Of a stretch of DNA of 64,000 nucleotides, positions 37,321-48,076 are shown in pieces (within the stretch, counting starts at the first letter, position 1; the number at the start of each line of letters is the position of its first letter). Below the pieces are notes generated by a model. That model did not search any database and had not been told where the DNA came from. It saw nothing but the letters and a program-made list of their open reading frames with translations. The DNA comes from Saccharina japonica (lineage: Eukaryota > Sar > Phaeophyceae > Laminariales > Laminariaceae). Made by a program: the position numbers and the translations under genes. The stretch lies in assembly GCA_008828725.1 (NCBI GenBank), contig MEHQ01002268.1:404858-468857 (forward strand), written 5' to 3'.

Positions 37321-37852
37321 ACACGTGCTACGGTAGAGGTATTGTACCGTTCTTTGTCTGAAATGGTTCCTGAATGATCTAGCTCCACCACCCGAACTCG
37401 GCGGACGCGTTTGCCTAACCTTGTGGGGCGATACCCTAACCTTGTATGATATGCTTAGGCAATGAGCTTGTTCATCCGGTATCACTTTTGACGCGTGCTA
37501 CGGTAGAGGTAGATTTGTTTGGCTGAATCGTTTTCTGCACGATCGGGATCCTTAACCCAAATTCGTCGGACTTTCATTTTTGTGACGAATAATGTTTCAA
37601 AGTATACTTCGGTCAGGATACTTCTCATCCGGCAGCACTTTTGTTTCCCTCCAAAATCATTTTTTCGGTGAGGAATGACGCTCCTTAAGCGAGAAGCTCA
37701 GAAACAACATGGTGCACCTCTACCGTAGCATGCGTTTTGTACTTTCCTCCAAACTCAGTATTTCGGTGAGGTATAGGGCTCCTCGAGTGACCACTATCAG
37801 AAAAAAAGCAGGGTGCTTACACCACTATCTCAGCACCTCTATCTCAGCATGC
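37321..37852 (+). mobile_element. MITE-like element (outer), split by a nested copy
   Basis: The left terminus ACACGTGCTACGGTAGAGGT and right terminus CACCTCTATCTCAGCATGC are inverted repeats. The outer element is interrupted after TCCGGTATCACTTTTG by the inner element 37,491-37,735. It resumes with TTTGTACTTTCCTCCAAAC and GGTGAGGTATAGGGCTCCT. The two outer halves together make a normal-length element (about 290 bp). Confidence 0.85.
37491..37735 (+). mobile_element. MITE-like element (inner), 245 bp
   Basis: It starts ACGCGTGCTACGGTAGAGGT and ends ACCTCTACCGTAGCATGCGT, an imperfect ~20-bp terminal inverted repeat. It is flanked by TTTG on both sides (37,487-37,490 and 37,736-37,739), a 4-bp direct repeat that fits a target-site duplication. 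It can be read as 5 bp if the last T of the terminus is counted. The element at 62,515-62,759 is its reverse complement, aligns along its whole length and is also 245 bp. Confidence 0.92.
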
Positions 37853-38789
37853 ACCTTAGAGTACTGGGGACTTCAGCTACAGTAGTATCAAGGTCGAGTT
37901 TAATCATTTGTCAAGAGAAGGACACACAATACAGATAGGTTCGTCTCGAAAACTTGGACAGTGCAAACACCGACCGGTGGCCTCTATGGAAAAGCCTCGA
38001 CGGGATGTTTCCATCGTCACCACGCTCGTATTGCAGTGTGTGCTGTCCGTGCCTTTGGAGGACTTGAACCAGGATGCCTGGTAGCCATTTCACGCCAAGG
38101 GACGGGTTATGCTGCTTTGTTGTTTTTGAGATCCACAAGTATTGCCTTATATGTTTCTTGGTGAAATCAAAGCGCGGACGAACACGCTCGACGATGCGTT
38201 CGATGCCTGTGTACTGTGTGCTTTGGTGCAATAAAAGACATGGGGTATAGTGCGGCACAATCAAGCATCCCTGTTTCTTGACTGTCCACTTGTCAACCGT
38301 TGCTTATGGCTGACGTCCGTTTTATTGTTGGGGCTTAACAACACAACCAGCGTAGATCGTAAGTAAGAGAGGATTTGTCGAACGACACCTCACTCAAGTG
38401 AATCCAAACTTCGTCACAACAGGTCAACACGCGCGGGGAGCCATATACGGACAACTCCTCACGAATACTTGCGAACGTGTGTCAGGTACGTACGGTATAT
38501 CGGGTAGGCGTCTGATTGCCATTTAAACCATACGTACGAGTAAATATACCTTCAGTGTACGCCCATCAGTACAGACGAAGTGGCTCTACGGGACTTATGT
38601 TCTTTCGTTGAGTGGTTATCTTCTCGCTGACCAAAGTACAACTCAAGGCCGATCGCCGTGGTGTGAACTTGTACTACGACAGACGTAGCACTTTTGGACC
38701 CAACACAGTTTCGAATTACGGGGTTCGTTAATGATGAATCGACGGGGAATTTCATTGTGTTTGCTGCAACACGGTTCCTTTCAGTCCAG

Positions 38790-38925
38790 CCATGGAACTG
38801 TGCATCGGGTAGCACTATTATCTTCCTCCAACAACAGTGTTTAGACTACGGCAGGTATTGAGGCATAGAGCTCATCAAGTGAGGAGCCTCGGCAAACATG
38901 GCGCACCTCTATCGCAGCATGCCTC
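38790..38925 (+). mobile_element. MITE-like element, 3' end
   Basis: TCGGGTAGCACTATTATC, TCCTCCAACAACAG, GAGGCATAGAGCTCATC and the terminus GCACCTCTATCGCAGCATGC match the right half of the family. The left end could not be placed with confidence. Confidence 0.7.
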
Positions 38926-38952
38926 CTCAAGTTTCCCGCTCTGAAGGACGCG

Positions 38953-39490
38953 CGCTACCACAGAGGCGGCGTTGCTTTTCGGGAAAAACGTTCGGAGCGA
39001 CTACGAGCCGTAGTATTCTCCTCTATCGGACGCGTGCTAGAATACGCAGAGGTTGCACTTTTTAGCTGATGTTTTTTTCTGAATTACGAAACTCCTTTCA
39101 CTCGAAATCACCGGAACATATTTATCGCGTTGCTACATTTTTCCTTTTACAAGGCATTTTCGTCGGGTAGCACTTTAATTTTCCTCCAAAAAGAGCTTTT
39201 AGGTGAGGCATGGAGCTCCTGTACTATTAGTACTATAATTAAGTGACCACCCTCCGAAACTTCAGGGTGCACACACCTCTATCGTAGTAGGCGTCATCCT
39301 CAACTGCCCAACAACCGTCGGACCGACGTGCTGGCGTTATAACATATTATCGGTTGTAAGCCTGCTGCAGGGCATCCGATGTTTTCGGTGACTTTACTAT
39401 TGACTCATAATTAGTATAGGGCTCCTCAAGTGTCAAACCTTCGAAACAAAGACACCGTACTCGTAGGTGCACCCGTGGCGTAGCGTGTTG
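38953..39490 (+). mobile_element. Probable second nested MITE pair
   Basis: A left terminus-like GACGCGCGCTACCACAGAGG at 38,953 is followed at 39,030 by a complete element. A family-type right half (TATAGGGCTCCTCAAGTG, then GTGCACCCGTGGCGTAGCG) lies at about 39,410-39,490. This fits an older element disrupted by a younger one, but the outer halves are diverged. Confidence 0.5.
39030..39294 (+). mobile_element. MITE-like element, ~265 bp
   Basis: It starts ACGCGTGCTAGAATACGCAG and ends CACCTCTATCGTAGTAGGCGT. The interior shares GTCGGGTAGCACTTT, TTTTCCTCCAAAAAG and GGTGAGGCATGGAGCTCCT with the family. It lies about 240 bp downstream of the last identified exon of the VWA gene on the other strand. 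Confidence 0.8.
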
Positions 39491-39537
39491 TCTCAAGCAT
39501 GACGTTCGGAGTTCGCCCACGTTGCGGTCCGGCTTAC

Positions 39538-39624
39538 CGCCAAGAAGATCGAACTGCGCGACTGTGAACACTTTGGCGGCGCCGCCTCCGATCGCTTCCA
39601 GTTCAGTGTTACCAGTTGCAGCGC
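39538..39624 (-). CDS. VWA exon 2 (C-terminal strand and helix)
   Basis: 87 bp, phase 1 to phase 1. It is bounded by GTGCAG|GC and GGCG|GTAAGC. The peptide ends KVFTVAQFDLLG, the usual last helix region of brown-algal-type VWA domains. The downstream partner exon is unknown; the following intron holds the MITE at 39,030-39,294 if the gene continues. Confidence 0.75.
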
Positions 39625-40275
39625 CTGCACCGGGAGACCAATGGGTTACATTTCAGCCGTCGGTATTAATTTGAATTCTTCGGAGCGGTCATTATTCGAA
39701 TTGAGCAGTTCGTCTGTACGAACTAAGAAACGTGCGAAACACAGGAATACTGAACCGTTGCGAGACGTCAACGCTTCACGCTTAAATATTCCCTATTAAA
39801 AATCTGCCGACATCTTAAACATCATGTACAAGCACGATATAGCTCCCGGCTATGTGCGCGCTAGCAAGCTATAGAGGAACAATGACATACCATTGGTTTG
39901 TGCAACAGTTACACTTTACCCTGGCACTGTGGTGCGTGCACGATACGTGATCATTTGGGCCGCGATATGACTGTACTGATGCGTGATGTACTCAGTGAGA
40001 AAGCCTGCAGAGATAAACCTATCTTTTGTTTGTCCCGGTGGACTGCCGTGTAATTTGTTCTGCTTAGCGCCTGTAGGTCTTGTGCACACGCGTTTCGAGC
40101 ACGGGCAAATCGACGACCTGGAGATAGCCTTATCTGCAGGTGTACATCGGCACATGGCATATACGTGGGGCTCGGCCCATGTTTAGACTGTAAGCAAGGC
40201 TTCACGACGATTGAGGCATTTCCGTACACAACAGTCTGGTGACGGCTACCGCCATTCGACGCCCCACAAGCTCAC

Positions 40276-40681
40276 CCACTCCCGCAACAAACACGGTAAT
40301 GCCCGCGGCCCTGGCTTTACCGGCGGCATCTCTGGTGGCCGTGACGCTGTTGCTTCGACCGTCGGTGATCACGACCATGAACGGCGCGCTTGCAGGGTTA
40401 ACGCCTAGGAGCCGGGTGCCTTCGTTGATGCCGATGGGCGTGAAGGTGCCTTTGCCGGATTAAGGGTCGGCATCGGCAAAGTCGTTAAACTTTTGAGCGC
40501 TGTCGAACATTCCGGATGAGACCAAGCCACTCGAGTACTGCACGTAGGAGGCCATCCCGCCGTTATCAAACTGGTTTCGTCCGGAGAACGCAGCGACGGT
40601 GTCCTCAGCGAAGGTCTGCTCATCCACAAATTCCTGGTCGTCGATGCTCCCAGACCCGTCCAGAACGAATGCGAGGTTAAC
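40276..40681 (-). pseudogene. VWA exon 1 with internal TAA
   Basis: 406 bp, phase 0 start and phase 1 end. The only interruption is the single TAA at 40,460-40,462. Text on both sides of it is in the same frame and matches the VWA family consensus, so there is no frameshift and no room for an intron. Confidence 0.85.
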
Positions 40682-40764
40682 CTGCCAGGGGAGACGTAGA
40701 CGCATGCACCGTTTTCAATGTAATAGCTGGTGGTCATATATCGTTCGCCGGTATTCCTGATCAT

Positions 40765-41940
40765 CACGTGTTTGAGAGTGCTGCTGAAAATGCATCGAAT
40801 GCCTGCTGTGACCGTGAGCGTGTAACGTGTGCATATGTATCACATTTAGATAGGTCGTATCGGTCCCCGCCAGTACCGGTACAGTAGCAGTGCAGGTAGA
40901 TGCTGGAGTATGTGTATCGTCGAGGTTCTATACGCGAGTGCTGGGATATAGGCGATAGTATCGACGGTTACGTTAAGTGGCCGGGTTGCGCATCTCGGAC
41001 CGGATTACGTAATACACACCCACGCCATGGCGAGGGGGGGGGGTTGAGGGCGTCTGGGGGTCATTGCCCACTTAGCCCCCTCCAGCGGCATCATGCTGGA
41101 TACACACCTGTCTGACTTATTTAATGTGTCCGGTGTACTGGCTACGTTTAACATGCGTCATGCGGGCTTAACATATAGTGGTACACATGTGGTAAACAGC
41201 AACCCAACACAGAGCGGCGATCGCACGAAAACATATGCACATGTCACGATATGTCGATCGCTGAAACTGTAAGGTTTTGTCTGTCTTGCTGTTGACACTT
41301 TCGAGCTCTCTGTGTTGTGCTCAAAGGCGGAGCAAAACAATGACGAATGTTGGAACTGAGTAATGCACAAGCAAACAAAGTTGTGCTTATACATCAAACA
41401 TGCGCAGATTCGGCACGGATGTGTCAAGCGGCGTTGGGGAAATTGTTGCCTCGCCATGTTTCGCCTGCAGCAAACAAATACCCCAAACATGTTTATATTT
41501 TGTCTGCCGTGAAATGTAAAACGTCTTGATACTCACCCTCCTCCCCGGTTGACGCGTCGCACTCCGGGGGTGGCACTGTTTGGTTCATTTATTTGTCTGC
41601 ATGTCGGCGCTCCTTAGCCCGCTACCGACGGATGTAATTATAGTGTGAAAATGCATTTAATGTCGTACTTTTTATGTCGTGGAATTGTTCAATGGGGAGT
41701 ACTTTTAATTTTCCCCCAAAAACAGTTTTTTGTGTTGTGCAAATACTATTTGGTGTACACCTAGCTCATGGGATTACGTTTATCAAGTCAATCCTAACGT
41801 TAGTTTCTACGACATTGATATCGCACTGCCAGAGCAATATGTCACGGTAAGACGCCACAACAAGACTATGGCCATGCCACGGTACAACACCGGCATGAGT
41901 GGATGCTATATCTTGATATTAATATTTCAAACGCCTTCAT
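40765..41940. other. Region without a supportable gene
   Basis: The sequence upstream of the VWA exon should hold its N-terminal exon and promoter, but none was recognised. A partial MITE-like tail (GAGTACTTTTAATTTTCC, then CCAAAAACAG) is visible near 41,697. Confidence 0.4.
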
Positions 41941-41944
41941 GGCA

Positions 41945-42735
41945 GGCCATGGCCTTGAAAAGGGCCATGAATGTACTGACCGGGACCACCCTGGCATCAA
42001 CATGAGCCATCAGGGCCTTGTCATATCATGCCATGTCAACCCAATGCCTCTTCACTGTAACCCATGACATTCTCGTGACCCATCATTACACCCCATGGCA
42101 TTGGCATGAACCTCTATGGCACGCCACGTCTTTGCCACGAATCCCCACGGCACGCCATTGCATTCCCCCGAACGAACGTTGATGCCATGCCATGGCATTG
42201 CAATGAAGCCCTGCGTAACGCCATTGCATTGCCATGGACAATGATGGTATTCCCATGGTGTATCATGAGAATTCCATGGAAACCCATGTCATTGCCCTCG
42301 GCTGTCGTGCCATCACCTTATTGTACAATGTGATGGGATGACTGTGGCCATTCAACGCATTGAACTGCTATGACAAGACAGCATCGCTCTCCATGGCGAC
42401 ACCATGGATACACCATGGCGAGGGCATAGCAGTGATTTCCAGTGACATGGCATTGTAATGGACGTGCCATGGGTCGTACCATGGCAACATATAGTTTTCA
42501 CAGGCCTTTCCATGGAAATGTCATGGACCAATGTAATGTTGGTTTTCTTGGCATGCTATGATATAACGTGCCGTGACACCAAATGGTGTCCGTGTGGATA
42601 CCCATGGCACCGCCATGCCGTCTCGATCACTCGCCATGCCAGTTCGTGGGAGGCCATAAAGTGCCACGACGTAGCACGGTAATGACATGGGCTGCCGTGA
42701 CAATTACCATCGACAGACGATGGCTACCCATGGCA
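41945..42735. repeat. CCATGG-dense island
   Basis: The palindrome CCATGG occurs 13 times: 41,947, 42,190, 42,232, 42,253, 42,274, 42,391, 42,402, 42,413, 42,467, 42,479, 42,510, 42,602 and 42,728. About 0.2 would be expected by chance at this length. CATGGCA, GCCATG and CATTGCCATG variants fill the gaps. There is no fixed period. Three more sites lie at 43,623, 43,816 and 43,831. Open frames here are methionine and histidine rich because of the word bias and are not called. Confidence 0.85.
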
Positions 42736-42984
42736 GAGCATGGGTAATGCCAAGACGCACCATGAAAGCGTAAAACAAATGACTTGTATACCCCTAACAA
42801 GAGCGAACGTTTCTTGCAGCGAACAACTGGTTCGACAAAGTATACGTCCCAGCTTTGTTCTTCATACCATGACCTTAAAACAATCGATCACTTTCAATGG
42901 CTAGCATGCACAACGCACCAACTTATCATGCATACGTGGCCCCCAGCACGATGTTTACTAGGTGCACATAGACTGCAGAGGTGG

Positions 42985-45300
42985 ACGTGAAGTATGACGT
43001 GCACGATTGGCGTTGGAATATTTTAACAGACCGCCTCTACGATCCGCGCTGCGCCGTTGAACTGGATAAATGTAGCGAACGGTTTCAGCACATTTTCGGC
43101 GAATTCGGGTTGAAATTGGCCTACGATTCTGATGTTTGCCTAAGATAATTGTGGCTTCCGTTTTGGCTTGCAAATGGCTCATGGTGAACGTTGGGGTCTG
43201 ACCTCATACCTGGCGAAGTTTGACAAGAGTTTGAGTTTGGCGACATACCGTATAGGGAAATCTGGGTTTTATATTTTGTAGTGAAAAAACAACAACTGGC
43301 CCGAGGGGCGTCTTCTCCGAGGGAAGCAGCCTCAACAGGATAAGGAACCCGTGATGGGAGAGAGTCCCTCGAAACAGTGGTGAAACGCGTCCATTTCAAG
43401 GGTCGACGACGAACGTAATACGGCCCATTCATGTCAAGAGGGTCTTGTAGCACTCAGAATACGGTTGATGCATGTTAGGTATTTAAGGCGCTGGTGCCCG
43501 TGATCAAAATACGGCCCATGCATGTGCGCGTGGAGCACGAGTAGTGGTCGATATGTAGATTTGGATGATGCTATATGCTTTTGCTTCAACCTCTTATTTC
43601 GTGTTGACGACAACGCGGCATGCCATGGAACACAAGGGGAACGCTCCATGCCAGCAAGAGTGCCACTAAATATAGGTAGCTGCCGCTTAACAGAGGACAA
43701 GGCGGTCCAGGTGACGCGATTGCTGCCATCCGGCATTGGTTGACGTGTTGGAGGGCGGATGAACAGCCGGGTACCACTCGGCGTTGGTGTTTAGTATTGC
43801 ATCGTGGTACTTCACCCATGGCGTGTACACCCATGGCGTGTCGTACGACGGGCTTGAAGGACTCGCTAGTGGTGGTTTCTCCTGATCTTGGTTGGCCTTG
43901 GAAACGCACGACACAACAAGAGGTTTTACATCGAAAGTGCCGCTTGCTCCTGCCAGAAAGGCGAGAGTGAAACCAGTAGGAAGATGATGATGAGCGAGGA
44001 ATTTGGGCGATAATATGGTAGACTATCGCGCCAAGGTATCACGCGAGAAAGTGTACTGCCCGACCCCCCCCCACCAACCCGAATGCTCTGTTCGTGTGTT
44101 TGCGATCCGGGCGACCGACCAAACGTCTTAGTAGTTTAAGTTCGCTGGTATCACCGTACGTAACGCCTCCAAGTAATAGATAAATCGATCACACACCGCT
44201 TACTCTGTTTACCATCTACTTCGGTCGTCCTCCCTGTTTCATCGATTAGGCTTGACCAAAGTGACCGGAAGTTGAGCTGACGTTGCAACATAAATTGATC
44301 ACGAGGTCTTCAACCCCCCCCATACATATATCATATGTGTATAGGTTGTGTTGGCGTCGGTTGGCGACGACGCTGTAAAACACGCCTCTCACTGCGTGAG
44401 CTAGGCAAACAGGGTTCCGTGTTTGTGTTTTTTTCGGCGGTCGCCAAGGTTGGCGGTCGAGTTAAATCATCTGTGTGGGATGGAAAACCTTTGCCCCGCA
44501 CAGGGGAAATTATCGTTTCACCTAGTGTGAATATGGTATGGCACCCAAGAGACAGTTTAAGTTACATAGTGCTCCCATTGCTGTTTCCGGAAGTGGCCAC
44601 ACCAAGAATTAAAGGAACTCATTGAAGCTGTCATCCATATGCAAGTCCGCCTTACACGCGGTTATTTTAGTAGGATGCAGCTCGCCCTTCATGCGACTCG
44701 CTCATCACCCCACGGCGCTTCGCGCTTGGTGCAAGCAATGTCTGCCTGGTCGGTGAGAACCTGACATGCTCCGTCCCGACATTGTAGGGATGCGAGGGTC
44801 GATGGTCATACGACTACGGCCATGCATGAACATGAAGCACACCCCCATCCAAAGGCAGTCACGTCTGCGACGACACATTCTCATACAAGTGCCATACAGT
44901 AGATACGTCGAAATTATCACCTCTGCGTTACCTCAAATTTGAAACTAATCAGTGTGCCGAATGCTTTCGTTGTACCATTGTGCTATCCTTCACTCTTGAG
45001 CAATATTGACTCAATCGAAAACACCGAAGAACCAATGAGGCAGAAAGACCACGGAAATTCCAGAGTGGGTTAGGGTTTTATATGGCATCACGCAAACTAG
45101 ACACATTCAGGTTAGGAATAGTTAGGAAGCAACAATGCTATGCCCCATGTCAACTGACTCACCAAAAGCTGGAGGTCTCTCTGGCGTTCGTTACGATAAA
45201 TGGATGGAAGGCTGTTGAAGCGAACGCGCCCTTACTGCCCTACTAATATTAATAGTATTGATATGAGTACAAACACATGCTAAGGTACAGCTGCACAAGG
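42985..45300. other. Region without a recognised gene
   Basis: The + strand frame from about 43,000 to 43,145 reads DWRWNILTDRLYD, then CSERFQHIFGEFGLKLAYD, before a stop. It looks protein-like but no family was recognised. The rest holds short overlapping open frames only. Confidence 0.35.
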
Positions 45301-45419
45301 TTTTGTTGGTGCTCCTCGATTGATTCAGGCTCTATACCTCACTCGATCACTAATTTCGAGATATACTAAAGTTCAGCCGAATGGACAATCCAACTACCTA
45401 GGCATGCACAAACGACTGG

Positions 45420-45740
45420 TGCAACCGTTGGGGGGCTACCCCCATTTTAACTCCAGCGTTTGCACCATTCGGGTGAGTGGCTCTAAACCTGACACAAAAA
45501 ATGCATTTCAGAGAACATTCGTTCGCGCAGAGTATGAAAATAATCCCATGGTGGTCCGTATCGCGAAGACGAAAAGGCTTGAAAGCAAAAGAGCGCGAAA
45601 CAAAAACAGGGTAGCCACTCGACGGAGTGGCTCTGATCGCCTAAACCACAACTACCCTAAACGTGGCCACCCCACCGTAGCATCAGTCGACAATAACACC
45701 ACAAGCAGAAAAGAACGGCATTCCGACGATTAAAGGGTAA
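45420..45740. repeat. Dispersed repeat, second copy of the 757-1,045 family
   Basis: Boxes ATTCGGGTGAGTGGCTCT (about 45,466) and ACTCGACGGAGTGGCTCTG (about 45,617) match the paired boxes at 821 and 950. They are followed by ACTACCCTAAACGTGG and CACCGTAGCATCAGTC, similar to the DNA after 966. A 137-codon open frame overlaps it and is not called. Confidence 0.5.
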
Positions 45741-47700
45741 GGTGCCCGGTGATTCAGAAATAATTTGAAGCCAAGGGCCTCGCCCTTATCCTAGCAAACG
45801 TACATGTTTTGAACCACAAAATCCAGACGTGTGCACCTTTTCACGCACAGTACAGTCCACACCATTTTTGGAGAAACAATGGTATGCCCCACACCGACTG
45901 AATCAACCATCTCCCTTGCGCATCACCCCCCTCGAATGCTATGCCCCATATCGAACATGAATTGTCGCAGGAACTTGATATTTTCCGGCCGCTCCCAAGA
46001 CTGGTTTTGCCTGCCTTGGTCGTGGTCGTGCTTATATCGGTGATGTACTGTAGCCAGCGCACTGCGCTACAGCGTGGGAAATGGAACAATATTGCGATCT
46101 GGCGTTTTTGTGTGTGCTGCTTGCTCGCAACTTCACACACACAAATATACTTCGCGGGTCGTCTTTAGCCGCCAACAGCCTCTGTCTGGCACATCCGGTG
46201 CTCTCACAGGTGACCAAGAGCGTCCATCATTTTGTCGTGTTGTGGTTTTGTGTGAGGAGCTGTTGAACTGCATCTGTCCGCATGTGAAGTGCATACATTC
46301 AGTTCGGAATACTTGGTTACTCTTTGTTTAGGTGACTTAAATTTCGATCGCTGCAGCACCTACCTGTAGGTCGAGATGTACGGTAGAACTCTATCGAGAA
46401 AGTGTGGGGACAACCCCTCTTAAGGAAACCAAGAGCTGCTGTGATAGAGCTGTTTTAGGGTGGATTGAATACCCTCTTCCTCGTAGGCACGCACCAATCG
46501 AAACGGAAACGCTGTGTGTCGGCATATTGGCACCGGTTTGTCTACCGGTAAAAAAAACCCAACACCAGGTGCAGAGCTCCGAGTCAGCCGGGATTCCGGG
46601 CGTGGGGCATGAAGAAGATCCTCGGCGGTTTGGGGCGATTCCAACTGGAAACGTTTTCATGCCGCCCTCGGTGCCTCAGGTTGCTTCGTGCCGTAAACAG
46701 TTCGTTTTGTAGCATAGTCCCTCTTTGTCCGCAAAGCCTAAGGGTGGTGGTGTTTCTGTGTTTCTCACCCACATTTCGGTAAATATCCGTACATGCCATA
46801 CAAAACCATAAACCAAATAGCCCAAGGATGGTTGTGATTGTCACAGGTGAACAGGATCTTCCGGTATCGGTGTGCTTAACTCATCGTCGTGTACCCGGTA
46901 CGAATCTCGGTTCATAAAGGAGGGTCTCCATTCTTCACGCGCATCTCGTGTGACATTCGTACACTATACATACGGTATTGATTGTCGAAACGCAACTATC
47001 ATACCTCGTACATAATGGTACACTACTATTATATGTCCCCTTCGCTTGGTTTGATGACCGCCACACAAAACATGAACAACTATATTTAAATGCAGCAACA
47101 AATTTGTATAGTATCTATCGAACAAGCAATGTCATTGAGCAAGTCGGCGTGCAGCTAAGCGAATGCCTTGCTATCCGGGTATCTTCGAATATAAAACTCG
47201 CTATCGCTAACGGTTAGCTTGACATGGCCGGAGTCAACAATGATGTATCGAAACTATCAGCCGGAATCAACAATGATCACGCTCAGCGCCTTACACGGTC
47301 CATTTTATGTCGACCATCACGCATACTGAGACGGCTACTTTTTTCATATGACGCAAACTAACCCGCCGCCGGCGCATCCAAGGCATTTGGTCTGATTGGC
47401 ACACGTCGCCCATGGAATACCGATCGATGTGTGTGGGGCTAGGTCAAGTGTGTAATACATGGGACCCTTCGTGTCGCCAGAGTACGCACTGAGCATTTAA
47501 AGAAAACATACACCAAGACAACGGACAGCAGTACGCGGCACAAGTTTGCACAGGCGTGTACCACGATTACCGATATCACCAGGGACTTCAGTGTAAGAGC
47601 GGTTTGGGCCTACCTTCTTGCAATAAATGTGCCTTTGTTTTTTCATTTTAGCACCAAAGATTCAACTGGCTGCACTAGGAACACCGTAGTTTACCTCCAC
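45741..47700. other. Region without a recognised gene
   Basis: Only short frames with no domain. The minus-strand frame at 46,584-46,844 starts with a hydrophobic stretch (TTILGLFGLWFCMACT) that could be a membrane segment, but nothing else supports it. Confidence 0.35.
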
Positions 47701-48076
47701 CATGAGTCTACACGGTTTCACCGGTGCTTTTGGTATTCGGTTTTGCTCTCATCCCCGCTGTGATTGTTCCCCATTCCGCAGAGCTTGACGTTCTAAAATT
47801 AAACTCGACCACGCTGACAGCATTACGCTTGTCCACGTGTATTTTTGAACTGTAAGTGAAGCTGACTACGTCTAGGCGTTGATCGTGTGCATGCATGGCC
47901 AGTGATGCGAGCTATGCAAACGCAGCCACGTTGATAGTTAATGTCCTTCACGTCGTTGCGTAGGCACTAAAAGTGAGCGTCAAATAATCTGTCCGTCTGT
48001 TGCAGTATTCGTAAAACACAACGACGGCGGCTATCCTGGTTGTTTACTGGTGTGCCGTCTAGGACATAGGGTTGTT

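Larger units (their letters stand above)
39538..40681 (-). pseudogene. VWA-domain protein, two exons, one in-frame stop
   Basis: Two minus-strand exons make up a von Willebrand factor A domain. The first (40,681-40,276) follows the acceptor CTGGCAG and starts VNLAFVLDGSGSIDD, which holds the DxSxS metal-ion-dependent adhesion site (MIDAS). It continues through NGGMASYVQYSSGLVSSG. An in-frame TAA (40,460-40,462) then sits between FADADP and SGKGTFTPIGINEGTRLL. The exon goes on with FMVVITDGRSNS (MIDAS aspartate) and AAGITVFVAGVG, and ends at G|GTGAGC. The second exon (39,624-39,538) follows GTGCAG and reads GNTELEAIGGGAAKVFTVAQ, then FDLLG, before CG|GTAAGC. Phases match (1 to 1) across the ~650-bp intron. 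All MIDAS positions survive, so the gene is either very recently inactivated or the stop is a polymorphism or sequencing error. Exons for the N-terminus and beyond 39,537 were not identified. VWA domains are usually extracellular adhesion modules. Confidence 0.85.

Noticed and set aside
38030..38120. tRNA-like B box (minus strand GGTTCAAGTCC)
   Set aside because: No A box at a suitable distance and no arms that pair.
45320..45733. 137-codon + strand open frame
   Set aside because: It overlaps the dispersed repeat shared with 757-1,045 and has a composition driven by that repeat.
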